64,000 nt of DNA from Clostridium sp. D33t1_170424_F3 (GCF_015667585.1 NZ_JADPEG010000008.1:62001-126000), one strand, 5' to 3'. Counted from the first letter of the stretch, positions 32,492 to 41,728 are shown. Notes: generated by a model not told the origin, from the letters alone. A program made the numbers and translations.

Positions 32492-33793
32492 ATGGAAGGA
32501 TACGGCTTTTTGTTTGACCTGGCTCTCATCCTCCTCAGCACAAAATTCTTCGGGCTGCTGACCCGAAAATTCAAAATGCCGCAGGTGGTGGGCGCTTTAG
32601 CCGCCGGCCTGATCCTGGGACCGGCCATGCTCAACATCTTACAGGAAACAGACTTCATCAACAAGCTGTCCGAGGTGGGCGTGATCGTCCTGATGTTTGC
32701 CGCCGGTCTGGAAACCGACATCAAAGAGTTGAAACGGACGGGCAAAGCCTCCTTCATCATCGCGCTGATCGGCGTGATCGTCCCGCTGGGCGGCGGCTTC
32801 CTGCTGGCGCATTTCTTCAATAACGCCTCCATTGCGGGGCCGGACGCCAACCTCTTTTTACAGAATATCTTCATCGGCATCATCCTGACCGCCACTTCCG
32901 TGAGCATCTCGGTGGAGACGCTCAAAGAGATGGGCAAATTGAACACCCGCGCGGGCAACGCGATCCTGGGCGCGGCGATCATCGACGACATTCTGGGAAT
33001 CGTGGCATTGACGGTGGTCACCAGCCTGGCGGACTCCACGGTGAACCTCTGGATCGTCCTGCTCAAGGTGGTACTGTTCTTTGTGGTCGCCATTGCCGCC
33101 GGCATCCTCTTCTATATCCTGTTTAAAAAATACCAGGCGCGCTACAACAGGGACATGCGGCGTTTTGTGATTCTGGCGTTTGTTTTCTGCCTGGTGCTGT
33201 CCTTCTGCGCGGAGCGCTATTTCGGCGTGGCGGACATCACCGGCGCGTTCATCGCGGGACTGATTATCTCCAACACGGAACACAGCTCCTATATCGCGGC
33301 CCGGTTTGAAACGCTGTCGTACACCTTCCTTTCCCCGGTCTTCTTCGCCAGCATCGGCTTGAAGGTGGCCCTTCCGGACATGACCGCCACGATCATCCTG
33401 TTCTCCGTACTGCTGGTCGTCGTCGCCGTGCTGACCAAGATCATTGGCTGCGGATTGGGCGCGAAGCTCTGCAGATTCAGCAACCGGGAAAGCATCCAGA
33501 TCGGCGCTGGCATGGTGTCGCGCGGCGAGGTCGCGCTGATTGTCGCGAGCAAGGGCGCGGCGCTGGGGCTGATGTCCTCCGTATTTTTCGGCCCGGTTAT
33601 CATCATGGTGGTGGTCACGACGATCATCGCGCCCATCCTGTTGAAGATCGCGTTCCGCAAGGAGAAGGACTCCACGCCGCCGGACGCGCCCGCGGAGGAA
33701 CCGCTGGAAAAGAATTACCGCGTGCTCACCGGCGACAACATGGGTTCCAATTCTGAAATGTATCCGGAAGTCCCCAGCCTGCGCGGTCGATAA
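32492..33793 (+). CDS. CPA2-family cation:proton antiporter
   Basis: 433 aa, about 12-13 transmembrane segments. The ion-binding pair Asp165-Asp166 in AAIIDDILGIVAL is typical of electrogenic CPA2 (NapA/KefB-like) Na+ or K+/H+ antiporters. Other signatures: KMPQVVGALAAGLILGP at the N-terminus, GVADITGAFIAGL and MVSRGEVALIVASKGA. The soluble C-terminal tail is short, with no TrkA-N domain, so it is not a KefB-type gated channel. AAAGAGG is 8 nt before the ATG. Monocistronic. Confidence 0.93.
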   Translation: MEGYGFLFDLALILLSTKFFGLLTRKFKMPQVVGALAAGLILGPAMLNILQETDFINKLSEVGVIVLMFAAGLETDIKELKRTGKASFIIALIGVIVPLGGGFLLAHFFNNASIAGPDANLFLQNIFIGIILTATSVSISVETLKEMGKLNTRAGNAILGAAIIDDILGIVALTVVTSLADSTVNLWIVLLKVVLFFVVAIAAGILFYILFKKYQARYNRDMRRFVILAFVFCLVLSFCAERYFGVADITGAFIAGLIISNTEHSSYIAARFETLSYTFLSPVFFASIGLKVALPDMTATIILFSVLLVVVAVLTKIIGCGLGAKLCRFSNRESIQIGAGMVSRGEVALIVASKGAALGLMSSVFFGPVIIMVVVTTIIAPILLKIAFRKEKDSTPPDAPAEEPLEKNYRVLTGDNMGSNSEMYPEVPSLRGR

Positions 33794-33798
33794 CGCGT

Positions 33799-33837
33799 TG
33801 CGGCGGCAAAGCGAACGCTTTGCCGCCGCAGTTTTTT
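33799..33837 (+). terminator. Terminator after the antiporter gene
   Basis: 15-bp perfect stem (TGCGGCGGCAAAGCG and complement), AA loop, then GTTTTTT. Confidence 0.93.
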
Positions 33838-33894
33838 ACAAACAATCCGCAATACAACATTTGATCTCATATTTTCATAATAATTTAGATTCAT

Positions 33895-33928
33895 AGAAGG
33901 GGGAGCGCCAGCTGGCGCTCCCCCTTCT
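33895..33928 (-). terminator. Perfect palindrome after the EFR1 gene
   Basis: 34-nt uninterrupted palindrome (half AGAAGGGGGAGCGCCAG). Position fits a terminator of the minus-strand gene, but the T run is poor. Confidence 0.6.
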
Positions 33929-33935
33929 CCCTTCC

Positions 33936-34706
33936 TCATATAAACCACTCCGGTTCCCTTCTTGCCGCGCACTTCTGATAAAATGCCAGTGCAGCGGCCT
34001 TATAGACCGGGCCGCGAAAGTCCCGCGCGTGCTGCGGGCAGACACGGATACACGCCGCGCAGGAAATACAGTTGTCCTTATCCGTTTTACGCGGGTTTTT
34101 CGGGGAAATCGCCTGCACCGGACAGATGCGCGCGCATGCGCCGCACCCGTTGCAATCGCCGTTTGCCGAAGGTTTGACCGGTACCGCGCCCGGCGTTTTA
34201 TACGGGCGGTTTCCCCTGACCGCGAGGGCCTCCCAATGCGCCCTTCCCTGCGCCCACTTCCGTGCGCACTGCGCGGCAAACGTATCAATTTTTTCCAGAT
34301 CCGAAGCGTCCGGGCGGCCTTTCCCCACCTGCGGGAAAATCGAATGCTGGGCGACAAATGCCGCCGCGCCAATTACAATAAAGCCGTTTTCTTCCAACAG
34401 GTCCTTTAATTCCAGCAATGCGTCGTCATAATCGCGGTTGCCGTACACGGCGAGGGCGACTGCGGGCGTACCGCTGCCCTTCCATTTTCGCAGCCGCTCT
34501 GCGCACACGGCGGGCACGCGGCCCGCATAGACCGGGATTCCCACCACGAGGAGATCGTTTTCTCCCAGACGCAGTTCCTCTTTCAGCGGCTGTTCCAGCA
34601 GCGCAACCGCCCTTCTCTCTCCCGGAAATCCGGCGGCGGCGCGCTCCGTCACCTGCTTTGTCGTCCCCGCGGGGCTGAAATACACGCTGTAAACGGTTCC
34701 GTCCAT
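33936..34706 (-). CDS. EFR1-type flavodoxin-ferredoxin fusion
   Basis: 256 aa. The N-terminal flavodoxin-like domain (VYFSPAGTTKQVTERAA phosphate loop, VVGIPVYAGRVP, AVYGNRDYDDALLELKD) is joined to a C-terminal 2[4Fe-4S] domain (CNGCGACARICPVQAI, CISCAACIRVCPQHA). EFR1 proteins are presumed intracellular electron shuttles in anaerobes, but partners are unknown. AAGGA lies about 9 nt before the ATG. Monocistronic. Confidence 0.92.
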   Translation of the reverse strand: MDGTVYSVYFSPAGTTKQVTERAAAGFPGERRAVALLEQPLKEELRLGENDLLVVGIPVYAGRVPAVCAERLRKWKGSGTPAVALAVYGNRDYDDALLELKDLLEENGFIVIGAAAFVAQHSIFPQVGKGRPDASDLEKIDTFAAQCARKWAQGRAHWEALAVRGNRPYKTPGAVPVKPSANGDCNGCGACARICPVQAISPKNPRKTDKDNCISCAACIRVCPQHARDFRGPVYKAAALAFYQKCAARREPEWFI

Positions 34707-34804
34707 TTCCTCAGTTCCTTCCCTGTTCGATTTTCACAAACGGCGGCGTTTCTCTCCCTGCCGCCGGTCCTTCTATCTCTATTATCCCCCCTCTGTCAAT
34801 ATCT

Positions 34805-34841
34805 GTAAAAAGCAAGGGCCGCCGGCATACCGGCGACCCTT
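34805..34841 (-). terminator. Terminator after the SipW-type protein gene
   Basis: AAGGGTCGCCGG/CCGGCGGCCCTT (minus strand, one G-T pair) with 4-nt loop, then GCTTTTT. Confidence 0.85.
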
Positions 34842-34884
34842 AAACGACCAATGATATCTGGCAGCGGGCAATCCCGCTGCGCGG

Positions 34885-35874
34885 TTATTTCTCTGTCAGC
34901 TCAAACAGAAGCTCCGTTTCACCGTCCGGCAGAACCGCCGCCCCGGTTTCATCCGCTTCAACGATGTACGTCGCCTTCGGGTCCGCCAGCGCATATGCGC
35001 CACTGTCAAACTCCTGCAAATCCGGATGGACCCACACCTCGCCGGGAAGAAGATTCGCCAGCGTGCGCTTTGCCGCCGCGCGGTACAGCACCGAACCGTC
35101 CGCATCCCTGTAAACATAACTGACCGGCAGGTCCCGCACCGTGACCGTTTCCACCGGGCTGCTGTCCGTCTGGATTGCATTCGCCACAATCTTCGCGTGG
35201 AAATGCTGCCCAAAGAGCTTGTCCTCCGTCGTCTCCGGCAGCTGCGCCGCCAGGATATATTCCTTTGTCTCCCCTGACGCCAGCGCCTGCGGCAGCGTAT
35301 AGCTGATGGCTTGTCCCTCTTCCCAGAGCGCGACCGCCTGCCCGTTCTGCTCCACAGGCTTCAGGGAACCGTCCGCCTCGCAGGTATACAGCAAAATCCG
35401 AATGTCTTCCCGCAGGGCATTCTGGCAGTCCACTCGCTCCGGCTCGCCGAGCGTCAGCCCGCCCGCGCCGTTGTCCTCAAAGTTCAGAACCTGATCGCCG
35501 TACGGGGACGCGCCGGCGCTCGTGTCCGCCTCCTGCTCCTCGATGGACAGCGTTACAAAGCTTGCCAGCGAACCCGCGCTGGTAAGCTGAACCGGCTGGA
35601 AATAGCACGCTTCCCCTTCGGCCGGCTGGCTCCCCTGCTCCGCCCAGCATTCTTCCAGCTGTTCCCGCGTCAGCGGGCGCAGGCCGGAAAAATACAAACC
35701 CTGCCCCACCTGCATTCCGTCCGGCGTGAGCACCAGGTCAAGCGTTCCCGCTTCAAACACCGCATCCACCCGCACGGTATCGGAAAGCCACGCAAATGTG
35801 CCGCCCGCCGCAAGGGCCAGCACAATAAAAAGGGAACACGCCGAGAGAAGCAACCGTCTGGATGTTCTGCCCAT
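34885..35874 (-). CDS. Secreted protein with SipW-cognate (CalY/TasA-type) signal region
   Basis: 329 aa. The N-terminus (LLLSACSLFIVLALAAGGTF, AWLSDTVRVDAVFEAGTLDL) has the hallmark of proteins processed by SipW-type signal peptidase: long hydrophobic stretch, A-x-L/F-S/T-D, and the FEAGTLDL start of the TasA/CalY beta domain. The rest is a beta-rich domain plus a C-terminal module with FELTEK at the end. No sortase motif or lipobox. TasA forms biofilm fibres in Bacillus; no SipW or TasA-like partner gene is adjacent, so function is inferred only at class level. Confidence 0.85.
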   Translation of the reverse strand: MGRTSRRLLLSACSLFIVLALAAGGTFAWLSDTVRVDAVFEAGTLDLVLTPDGMQVGQGLYFSGLRPLTREQLEECWAEQGSQPAEGEACYFQPVQLTSAGSLASFVTLSIEEQEADTSAGASPYGDQVLNFEDNGAGGLTLGEPERVDCQNALREDIRILLYTCEADGSLKPVEQNGQAVALWEEGQAISYTLPQALASGETKEYILAAQLPETTEDKLFGQHFHAKIVANAIQTDSSPVETVTVRDLPVSYVYRDADGSVLYRAAAKRTLANLLPGEVWVHPDLQEFDSGAYALADPKATYIVEADETGAAVLPDGETELLFELTEK

Positions 35875-35935
35875 TTGTCCTCACGCTTCTTCCTCTTGTG
35901 ATATGCAACCGCATTCTGGTTCGTTATTCCATTAT

Positions 35936-35965
35936 ATTATACAGTATTTGGATATGTATACACAA
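35936..35965 (-). promoter_or_regulatory. Promoter of the 329-aa SipW-type gene
   Basis: TTGTGT (35960-35965), 18-bp spacer, TATAAT (35936-35941), with a second overlapping TATAAT at 35931-35936. The 383-nt divergent spacer (35875-36257) holds no gene besides the two promoters. Confidence 0.7.
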
Positions 35966-36196
35966 GTCTTCCTCCGAAATATACACAAAAAAGCTGCTTT
36001 TCCCCGCTTCCAGGGATTTTTCGGCTTCGTCCGGGTTTTCGTTCCCTCCAAAGGCTGCTAAGCCAGCTGTTTTCCTGATGCAATAAAAACCTCGCCTTCT
36101 TTGCCGCTGTGAAGCGAAAACAGAGTATTTTTGCACGCAAAACGCCTGCTATTCCGCAATGCGCGTGAATCGGGCGCAAATGCCAACGAAAGTTGC

Positions 36197-36225
36197 TGGA
36201 AAATGGCGGCGATTTCCCCTATAAT
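36197..36225 (+). promoter_or_regulatory. Promoter of the XRE membrane regulator gene
   Basis: TGGAAA (36197-36202), 17-bp spacer, TATAAT (36220-36225). Confidence 0.65.
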
Positions 36226-36257
36226 ACAACCAAAACACAGGAGAGGAAGATGCAAAA

Positions 36258-36773
36258 ATGGGTATTGGAGAAAAAATTCAAAAGCTGCGCAAGGCCGCCG
36301 GGTGGACGCAGGAACAGCTGGCGGACAAGCTGGACGTATCCCGGCAGACGATTTCAAAATGGGAGCTGGAAACCTGTATGCCGGATCTGGACAAGGTGGT
36401 CCTGATCAGCCGGATTTTCGCCGTCTCCATGGACGAGCTGGTCCGGGAGGAAGGCGAGCCCGCGCCGGTGGACTCTGAAAAAATGACGATTGAAGACATC
36501 GTCCGGATGAACAGCCGCAACCGGAGGATGATCTTTTTAGCCGCGAGCGCCGCAATCTTTCTCCTCATCGGGATCATCGCTTTCTTTGTAATCTCCATCA
36601 TGGACAGCGCACTGGTCAGCCTGGAATACATGCTGTACCGGTACATCACCGTTGGAGAATATGCCTATGCGCCCGCCGACTATTTTCAGGCTTATGCAGC
36701 CGCGGTTGTCTGCGGGATCATCGGCGTGGTTTTACTGGGCGTTTACATACTCCGGCAGAAGAAGACCTCCTAA
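36258..36773 (+). CDS. XRE-family HTH protein with two transmembrane segments
   Basis: 171 aa. HTH in residues 1-65 (IQKLRKAAGWTQEQLADKL, VSRQTISKWELETCMPDLDK, FAVSMDELVREE) followed by two hydrophobic segments (about 90-115 MIFLAASAAIFLLIGIIAFF and 142-165 AAAVVCGIIGVVLLGVYIL). Membrane-bound XRE proteins of this type are common in Clostridia and probably sense envelope or membrane signals; ligand unknown. A GGAGAGGA site precedes the ATG. Confidence 0.88.
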   Translation: MGIGEKIQKLRKAAGWTQEQLADKLDVSRQTISKWELETCMPDLDKVVLISRIFAVSMDELVREEGEPAPVDSEKMTIEDIVRMNSRNRRMIFLAASAAIFLLIGIIAFFVISIMDSALVSLEYMLYRYITVGEYAYAPADYFQAYAAAVVCGIIGVVLLGVYILRQKKTS

Positions 36774-36822
36774 CCCCGTCAACCGGAAAGGCGCCGTATT
36801 CCAGAAAGGACGCATAAAATAC

Positions 36823-36858
36823 GAACGGCTCCCCCGCCAAAGGCGGAGGGAGCCGTTC
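36823..36858 (+). terminator. Hairpin after the XRE membrane gene
   Basis: GAACGGCTCCC and CCGCC paired with GGCGG and GGGAGCCGTTC around an AAA loop, with a one-base bulge. Long stem but no T run; a terminator or RNA-stabilising end. Confidence 0.6.
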
Positions 36859-36943
36859 TGATACTGCCAACGCAAAATGCGCGCTGCGGGTAATTTATTA
36901 AAATTATCGTCCATTCCCTGACCACTCAGGGTTCCAGCCGGTG

Positions 36944-37618
36944 TTACGGCTGCGCATACCGGTTTAAACACGCTTTTACATAAAGCTCCGCCTGCGCCAA
37001 CGTGCATTTGGGGCTCAGCGTCGCATATGTATTTTGATTAAACAGCAGGCCCTTATGGGTTTCCAAAAACACCCCGTAGTTCCCGCCGCCCAGGGAGCAA
37101 TCCGCAAGTTCCGACAGATAGAGCGTTTCTCCATTCTCATGCCAGGACGCGTCTTCGTCATACAGAATATTGGGAATAAAGATGCCTTTCATTCCTATCC
37201 GGAAGGCAGAGATCACTTCTGTTCCCTCCACCCAGGTATCCAGGTAAATCGGCCGCGGAAGAAGCACTGTAATTTGTTTCCCCTGCGCCAAATCCCCTGT
37301 AAAAGGCTCGTCTACCCTGATTTTGGCAATGGAATAGTATTCCTTTTCCCCGTTAAAATCCACCTCAATATCCCGGATACGCACGATTGTCCCTTTAAAA
37401 GCGGGCGAGGCATATTTTTGGAATGCCTTTTCTTCTGTTAAATACGCCATCTCACTCTGATACGCGGGGAGGGGGACGGAGGACCTCAAATATCTGACCG
37501 TGACGCCCTGCGACGACCGGGTCAGAGGAATCTTGTTCACGCTGGGCAACTGCCAGCTGATGCCAAATACGACAAGGGCAAGCGCGATATACGCGAAAAG
37601 TACGTTTCTTCTGTTCAT
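36944..37618 (-). CDS. Exported or membrane-anchored protein of unknown function
   Basis: 224 aa. N-terminal hydrophobic anchor/signal (VLFAYIALALVVFGISW). The rest is predicted beta-rich and extracellular: FKGTIVRIRDIEVDFNGEKE, YYSIAKIRVDEPFTGDL, ITVLLPRPIYLDTWVEGTEV, NILYDEDASWHENGETLYL. No lipobox or catalytic motif. AAGAGGC is 6 nt before the ATG. Not recognised; it lies after the pnp terminator and faces the same way. Confidence 0.78.
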   Translation of the reverse strand: MNRRNVLFAYIALALVVFGISWQLPSVNKIPLTRSSQGVTVRYLRSSVPLPAYQSEMAYLTEEKAFQKYASPAFKGTIVRIRDIEVDFNGEKEYYSIAKIRVDEPFTGDLAQGKQITVLLPRPIYLDTWVEGTEVISAFRIGMKGIFIPNILYDEDASWHENGETLYLSELADCSLGGGNYGVFLETHKGLLFNQNTYATLSPKCTLAQAELYVKACLNRYAQP

Positions 37619-37856
37619 TGATCTGCCTCTTACCAGTTCTTATAAAGACACTTCCGTTGGTATTTGTCACGATCTGTTCTGGAAGTTCTTCTATCTTCTT
37701 CAAGGGGTTCAACCACTATAAAATCTCTGCCTTCTCCATTGGAGCCACCGCCTTCTTCGCAATTAACATACTTTTATTAAAATCATTATATGCCTTTATC
37801 GTTCCTCTGTCTATCTCATACTGAACATACGCCATCCTGACCCAACCGTCATAATA
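37619..37856. other. Spacer downstream of the pnp terminator
   Basis: A 62-codon minus frame (37716-37904) starts inside the pnp terminator and lacks a ribosome site; it is not accepted as a gene. No clear promoter for the 224-aa gene was found. Confidence 0.4.
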
Positions 37857-37893
37857 AAAGCGCCTTTGGAAACAAAACCTCCAAAGGCGCTTT
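37857..37893 (-). terminator. Terminator after pnp
   Basis: AAAGCGCCTTTGGA, 9-nt loop, exact complement; on the minus strand followed by TTTTATTATG. Confidence 0.92.
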
Positions 37894-37931
37894 GTCCTAT
37901 CCAATTAGGCCGGTTCCATTTGCGACGGTTC

Positions 37932-40175
37932 TTACTCCGGCTTCTTGTTGGTATTGGCGATAAAGCCGTTGCTGGCGCGCGGACGGTCGTCACGGCGATC
38001 ATCGCGGCGGCCAAAGCGTCCGCCGTCGCGGCGCTCCGGGCGGCGCGGCGCGTCGGAGATGGTGTTCTCCGGCACCAGGCCCTCGATCTCGATCAGCGCA
38101 TCGCGGCGGGAGAGGTTCAGGCGGCCCTTGTCGTCGATCTCCAGGACCTTGACCATGACCTCGTCGCCCACATTGACCACATCGGTGACCTTTTCAGTGC
38201 GCTTGACGTCCAGACGGGAGATGTGCACCAGGCCCTCTTTGCCCGGCGCGATTTCCACAAATGCACCGAAGTCCATGATGCGGGTAACTTTACCGTTATA
38301 GAATGCGCCCGGCTCCGGATCGTTGACAATGGTCTCGACAATCGTCAGAGCGCGCTGGCAGTTGTCCTTATCCAGACCGGAAATATATACATGGCCGTCC
38401 TCTTCGACGTCCATCTTGACGTTGCACTCGGCGCAGATCTTCTGGATGACCTTGCCGCCGGAACCGATGACCTCGCGGATCTTATCGACCGGGATCACGG
38501 TGCCCATCATCTTCGGCGCGTACTGGGATAGCTCCTTGCGCGGCTCCGCGATGCACTTGCCCATGACCTCGTCCAGGATGTAGTTGCGCGCCTTGTGGGT
38601 TTTCTCCAGCGCTTCCTTGACCATTTCCGGAGTCAGGCCGCTGATCTTCAGGTCCATCTGAATGGCGGTGATGCCTTCCTTTGTACCGGCGACTTTAAAG
38701 TCCATATCGCCGAAGAAGTCCTCCAGGCCCTGGATGTCAACCATGGTCATCCAGCGCTCGCCCTCGGTGATCAGGCCGCAGGAGATACCCGCAACCGGCG
38801 CCTTGATCGGCACGCCCGCGGCCATCAATGCCAGCGTGGAGCCGCAGATGGACGCCTGGGAGGTGGAGCCGTTGGAGGAAAGCACCTCGGACACCAGACG
38901 GTAGGCATACGGGAACTCCTCAACCGGCGGGATAACCGGAACCAGTGCGCGCTCTGCCAGCGCGCCGTGGCCGATCTCGCGGCGGCCGGGGCCGCGGCTG
39001 GGCTTTGTCTCGCCCACGGAATAGGACGGAAAATTATACTGATGGATATACCGTTTGAATTCCTCTTCATCGATGCCGTCGAGCATCTGCTGGTCGCTGA
39101 CCGAGCCGAGTGTGGCGACAGTGAGCACCTGCGTCTGGCCGCGGGTGAACATACCGGAGCCATGTACGCGGGGCAGCAGGTCGATCTGTGCGTCCAGCGG
39201 GCGCATGTCGTCCATCTTTCTGCCGTCGACGCGCTTCTGCTCGTCCAGCAGCCAGCGGCGCACCGCATATTTCTGGGTGCGGTACATGCACTCGTCGATC
39301 TTTGCGGCCTGATCCGGATAAATCTCGTCGAACTTCTCATGGACCTTCTCGTAGACGGGCTTCAGGCGCTCGTCGCGGACGTTCTTATCGTCGGTATCCA
39401 GCGCCTGCTTGACGTCCTCCATCGCGAATTCCTTGACGGCGGCGAGCATTTCTTCGTCCGGCTCGTTGCTCGGATAGCTGAACTTCTCCTTGCCGATCTC
39501 CGCCTGGATGCCCTTGATAAACTCGATGATCTTCTGGTTGGCCTCGTGGCCCGCCATGATGGCGTTGTACATCTCCTCGTCGGTCACGATGTCCGCGCCC
39601 GCCTCGATCATGGCGATGCGGGAATCGGTGGACGCGACGGTGACGGCCATGCGGCTCTTTTCACGCTGCGCCGCGGTCGGGTTGATGACAAATTCACCGT
39701 CCACCATGCCGACGGAAACGCCGGAAATCGGGCCATTCCACGGGATGTCGGAGATGGTCAGCGCGATGGAGGTGCCGACCATTGCAGCGATCTCCGGCAT
39801 GCAGTCGTGGTCCACGCTCATCACGGTGCAGACGACGGAAACGTCGTTGCGCATGTCCTTCGGGAACAGCGGGCGGATCGGGCGGTCGATCACGCGGGAG
39901 GTCAGGATCGCCTTATCGCTGGGACGGCCTTCCCTTTTGAGGAAGGAACCGGGGATTTTGCCCACGGAGTAGAGCTTCTCCTCAAAGTCGACGGAGAGCG
40001 GGAAAAAGTCCACGCCCTCGCGGGGCTTGGCGGATGCGGTTACGGCCACATGCACCACGGTCTCGCCGTAGCGGACCAGGCACGCGCCGTTGGCAAGCTG
40101 CGCCATTTTGCCGGTCTCGATGACCAGCGGGCGGCCTGCAAAGTCGGTTGTAAAGGTCTTGAAGTTTTCAAACAT
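37932..40175 (-). CDS. pnp: Polyribonucleotide nucleotidyltransferase (PNPase)
   Basis: 747 aa from ATG 40175 (AGGAGG upstream); the open frame extends further without support. Domains: RNase PH 1 (about 10-225), helical linker, RNase PH 2 (about 310-540, catalytic GDMDFKVAGT), KH (IREVIGSGGKVIQKI, about 550-610) and S1 (YNGKVTRIMDFGAFVEIAPG, about 620-690). The Arg/Asp-rich tail (RRPERRDGGRFGRRDDRRDD) is a likely disordered RNA-binding extension. 3'-5' phosphorolytic RNA decay. Downstream of rpsO, as in most bacteria. Confidence 0.97.
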   Translation of the reverse strand: MFENFKTFTTDFAGRPLVIETGKMAQLANGACLVRYGETVVHVAVTASAKPREGVDFFPLSVDFEEKLYSVGKIPGSFLKREGRPSDKAILTSRVIDRPIRPLFPKDMRNDVSVVCTVMSVDHDCMPEIAAMVGTSIALTISDIPWNGPISGVSVGMVDGEFVINPTAAQREKSRMAVTVASTDSRIAMIEAGADIVTDEEMYNAIMAGHEANQKIIEFIKGIQAEIGKEKFSYPSNEPDEEMLAAVKEFAMEDVKQALDTDDKNVRDERLKPVYEKVHEKFDEIYPDQAAKIDECMYRTQKYAVRRWLLDEQKRVDGRKMDDMRPLDAQIDLLPRVHGSGMFTRGQTQVLTVATLGSVSDQQMLDGIDEEEFKRYIHQYNFPSYSVGETKPSRGPGRREIGHGALAERALVPVIPPVEEFPYAYRLVSEVLSSNGSTSQASICGSTLALMAAGVPIKAPVAGISCGLITEGERWMTMVDIQGLEDFFGDMDFKVAGTKEGITAIQMDLKISGLTPEMVKEALEKTHKARNYILDEVMGKCIAEPRKELSQYAPKMMGTVIPVDKIREVIGSGGKVIQKICAECNVKMDVEEDGHVYISGLDKDNCQRALTIVETIVNDPEPGAFYNGKVTRIMDFGAFVEIAPGKEGLVHISRLDVKRTEKVTDVVNVGDEVMVKVLEIDDKGRLNLSRRDALIEIEGLVPENTISDAPRRPERRDGGRFGRRDDRRDDRPRASNGFIANTNKKPE

Positions 40176-40311
40176 GCTGTTTTCCTCCTGTTTCGGTTTG
40201 GTTGGGAGGGCGGAGGAAACAGGTTTAGCAATGAAACCAGCCCCGCGTTTGCGCGGCGTTCGTTTCACGGCTAAGTCCCGGTCCCCCATGCCTCCATCTG
40301 AACGCACAGAA

Positions 40312-40338
40312 GGGCAGACAGCGCGAAGCTGCCTGCCC
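40312..40338 (-). terminator. Hairpin between rpsO and pnp
   Basis: GGGCAGGCAGC/GCTGTCTGCCC (minus strand, G-T tolerant) with TTCGC loop, then TTCTG. Resembles the partial terminator/RNase processing hairpin seen between rpsO and pnp in Escherichia. Confidence 0.6.
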
Positions 40339-40351
40339 AACCAGCGATTTC

Positions 40352-40615
40352 TTATTTACGGATGCCGAGCTTCGCGATGATGGAACGATAACGCTCAATG
40401 TCCACCTTCATCAGGTAGTTGAGCAGGCTTCTTCTCTGGCCAACCATCTTGAGCAGGCCGCGGCGGGAGTGATGGTCCTTCTTGTGCACCTTGAGGTGCT
40501 CGGTCAGGTCGTTGATGCGCTTGGTCAGCACCGCGATCTGAACTTCCGGAGAACCGGTATCGCCTTCATGTGTGGCATACTGCTCGATAATTGCGGTTTT
40601 TTCTTCTTTCAGCAT
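40352..40615 (-). CDS. rpsO: Ribosomal protein uS15
   Basis: 87 aa from ATG 40615, preceded by AAAGGTGG at 8 nt. 16S rRNA-binding primary assembly protein of the 30S platform: [39 protein letters not shown] and [13 protein letters not shown] are diagnostic. It has its own promoter upstream and leads into pnp. Confidence 0.97.
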   Translation of the reverse strand: MLKEEKTAIIEQYATHEGDTGSPEVQIAVLTKRINDLTEHLKVHKKDHHSRRGLLKMVGQRRSLLNYLMKVDIERYRSIIAKLGIRK

Positions 40616-40744
40616 TTGCTTTTCCACCTTTTCAAAAAATGTAGGGGGCTTGCCCCTTTTTTGAGATACGCCCATACTCACAGTAGCAGGCCGGTGAGTC
40701 CCCGTGACGGGGTTGCCCCTGCAACCGGGAATAGGGTACCATAC
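40616..40744 (-). promoter_or_regulatory. Structured rpsO leader
   Basis: About 130-nt leader. Stems on the minus strand: GGTTGC-AGG-GGCAACC-type pairing and CCCCGTCACGGGG near 40700-40725, then GGGG-CAA-GCCCC flanked by AAAAAA and, after a short CTACA, TTTTTT (40636-40662) like an attenuator just before the ribosome site. Autoregulation by S15 is known in other bacteria; here it is inference. Confidence 0.5.
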
Positions 40745-40750
40745 CAAATG

Positions 40751-40779
40751 ATTATATCATGCGGAATTTCATTTGTAAA
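40751..40779 (-). promoter_or_regulatory. Promoter of rpsO-pnp
   Basis: TTTACA (40774-40779), 17-bp spacer, TATAAT (40751-40756). Confidence 0.85.
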
Positions 40780-40807
40780 GTTCCTTTTCCCGCGCTAACT
40801 GGAATTT

Positions 40808-41728
40808 TCAGGAATTCTGTTTTGCCAGATACGTGCGCATCATGCGCTCCGCCGTCCCGCCGTCCCGCAGGATGTTCTCCTGTAACTCCTCCACCCCGCT
40901 GAACCTGACCTCCGGGCGGATGAAGCCGATCAGCTCCACCTGGATATTCTCGCCGTAGAGGTCTTCGCCGTGGTACTCCGGAATCCACGTTTCGGAGAGC
41001 GGCGCATCCGCGCCGACCGTCGGCTTGACGCCCACGTTTGTTACACCGTAGTAGTCGCCGTCGTTCAGGCGGACCAGCGAGGCGTACACGCCGAAGCGCG
41101 GTAGGACGAACCCCTGGGTGAAGACCTGGTTGATCGTCGGGGTGCCCAGCGTGCGGCCCAGCTGCCGCCCGCGCACCACCTCAAAGTCAAAGCCGAACGG
41201 GCGGCCCAGCAGCCGGTTGGCCCGTTCGATCTCTCCCGCCTCCACCAACGCGCGGATGCGCGTGGAGCTGACCGGTTCGCCCGCGATTTCCACGGCGGGA
41301 ACCACCTCGCAGCCGATCCCGCGCGGCGCGCAGAGCGTTTGCAGCGTCTCCGCCGTCCCCGCGCCTTTGTATCCAAATGTGAAGTTGAAGCCGCAGCAGA
41401 TTTTCTCCGCGTGGCAGACCCGGACCAGCACCTCATCCACAAACTGCTCCGGGCTCAGATTCCGGATCGCGGAAAAGCGCAGGGAATACACCTGCTCCAC
41501 GCCGAGCGACTCAAACAGCCGCAGCTTCTGCCGCTTGGTTGCGAGCTGCCCGCCGGACTTGCCGCCCAGTTCGCCGAGCGGATCGGCAAAGGTCAGCACG
41601 GACGGCGTCAGGCCGGGGCCGCGCGCCGCGGTGATTACTTTTTGATGCCCCAGATGCAGGCCGTCAAAGCAGCCCAGCGCGACCGCCGCGCGCGCCGCCC
41701 CGGGGGTTAAATCGTGATATACTTTCAT
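40808..41728 (-). CDS. ribF: Bifunctional riboflavin kinase/FAD synthetase
   Basis: 306 aa. N-terminal FAD synthetase nucleotidyltransferase (ALGCFDGLHLGHQKVI; VSSTRIRALVEAGEIE) and C-terminal riboflavin kinase (GRPFGFDFEVVRGRQLGRTL, the PTIN metal/ATP motif GTPTINQ, YGVTNVGVKPTVG). It converts riboflavin to FMN and FAD. AAAGGAT precedes the ATG. Position after truB is the standard Firmicutes order. Confidence 0.95.
   Translation of the reverse strand: MKVYHDLTPGAARAAVALGCFDGLHLGHQKVITAARGPGLTPSVLTFADPLGELGGKSGGQLATKRQKLRLFESLGVEQVYSLRFSAIRNLSPEQFVDEVLVRVCHAEKICCGFNFTFGYKGAGTAETLQTLCAPRGIGCEVVPAVEIAGEPVSSTRIRALVEAGEIERANRLLGRPFGFDFEVVRGRQLGRTLGTPTINQVFTQGFVLPRFGVYASLVRLNDGDYYGVTNVGVKPTVGADAPLSETWIPEYHGEDLYGENIQVELIGFIRPEVRFSGVEELQENILRDGGTAERMMRTYLAKQNS

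Noticed and set aside
37716-37904. 62-codon minus frame after pnp
   Set aside because: Starts inside the pnp terminator hairpin and has no ribosome site.
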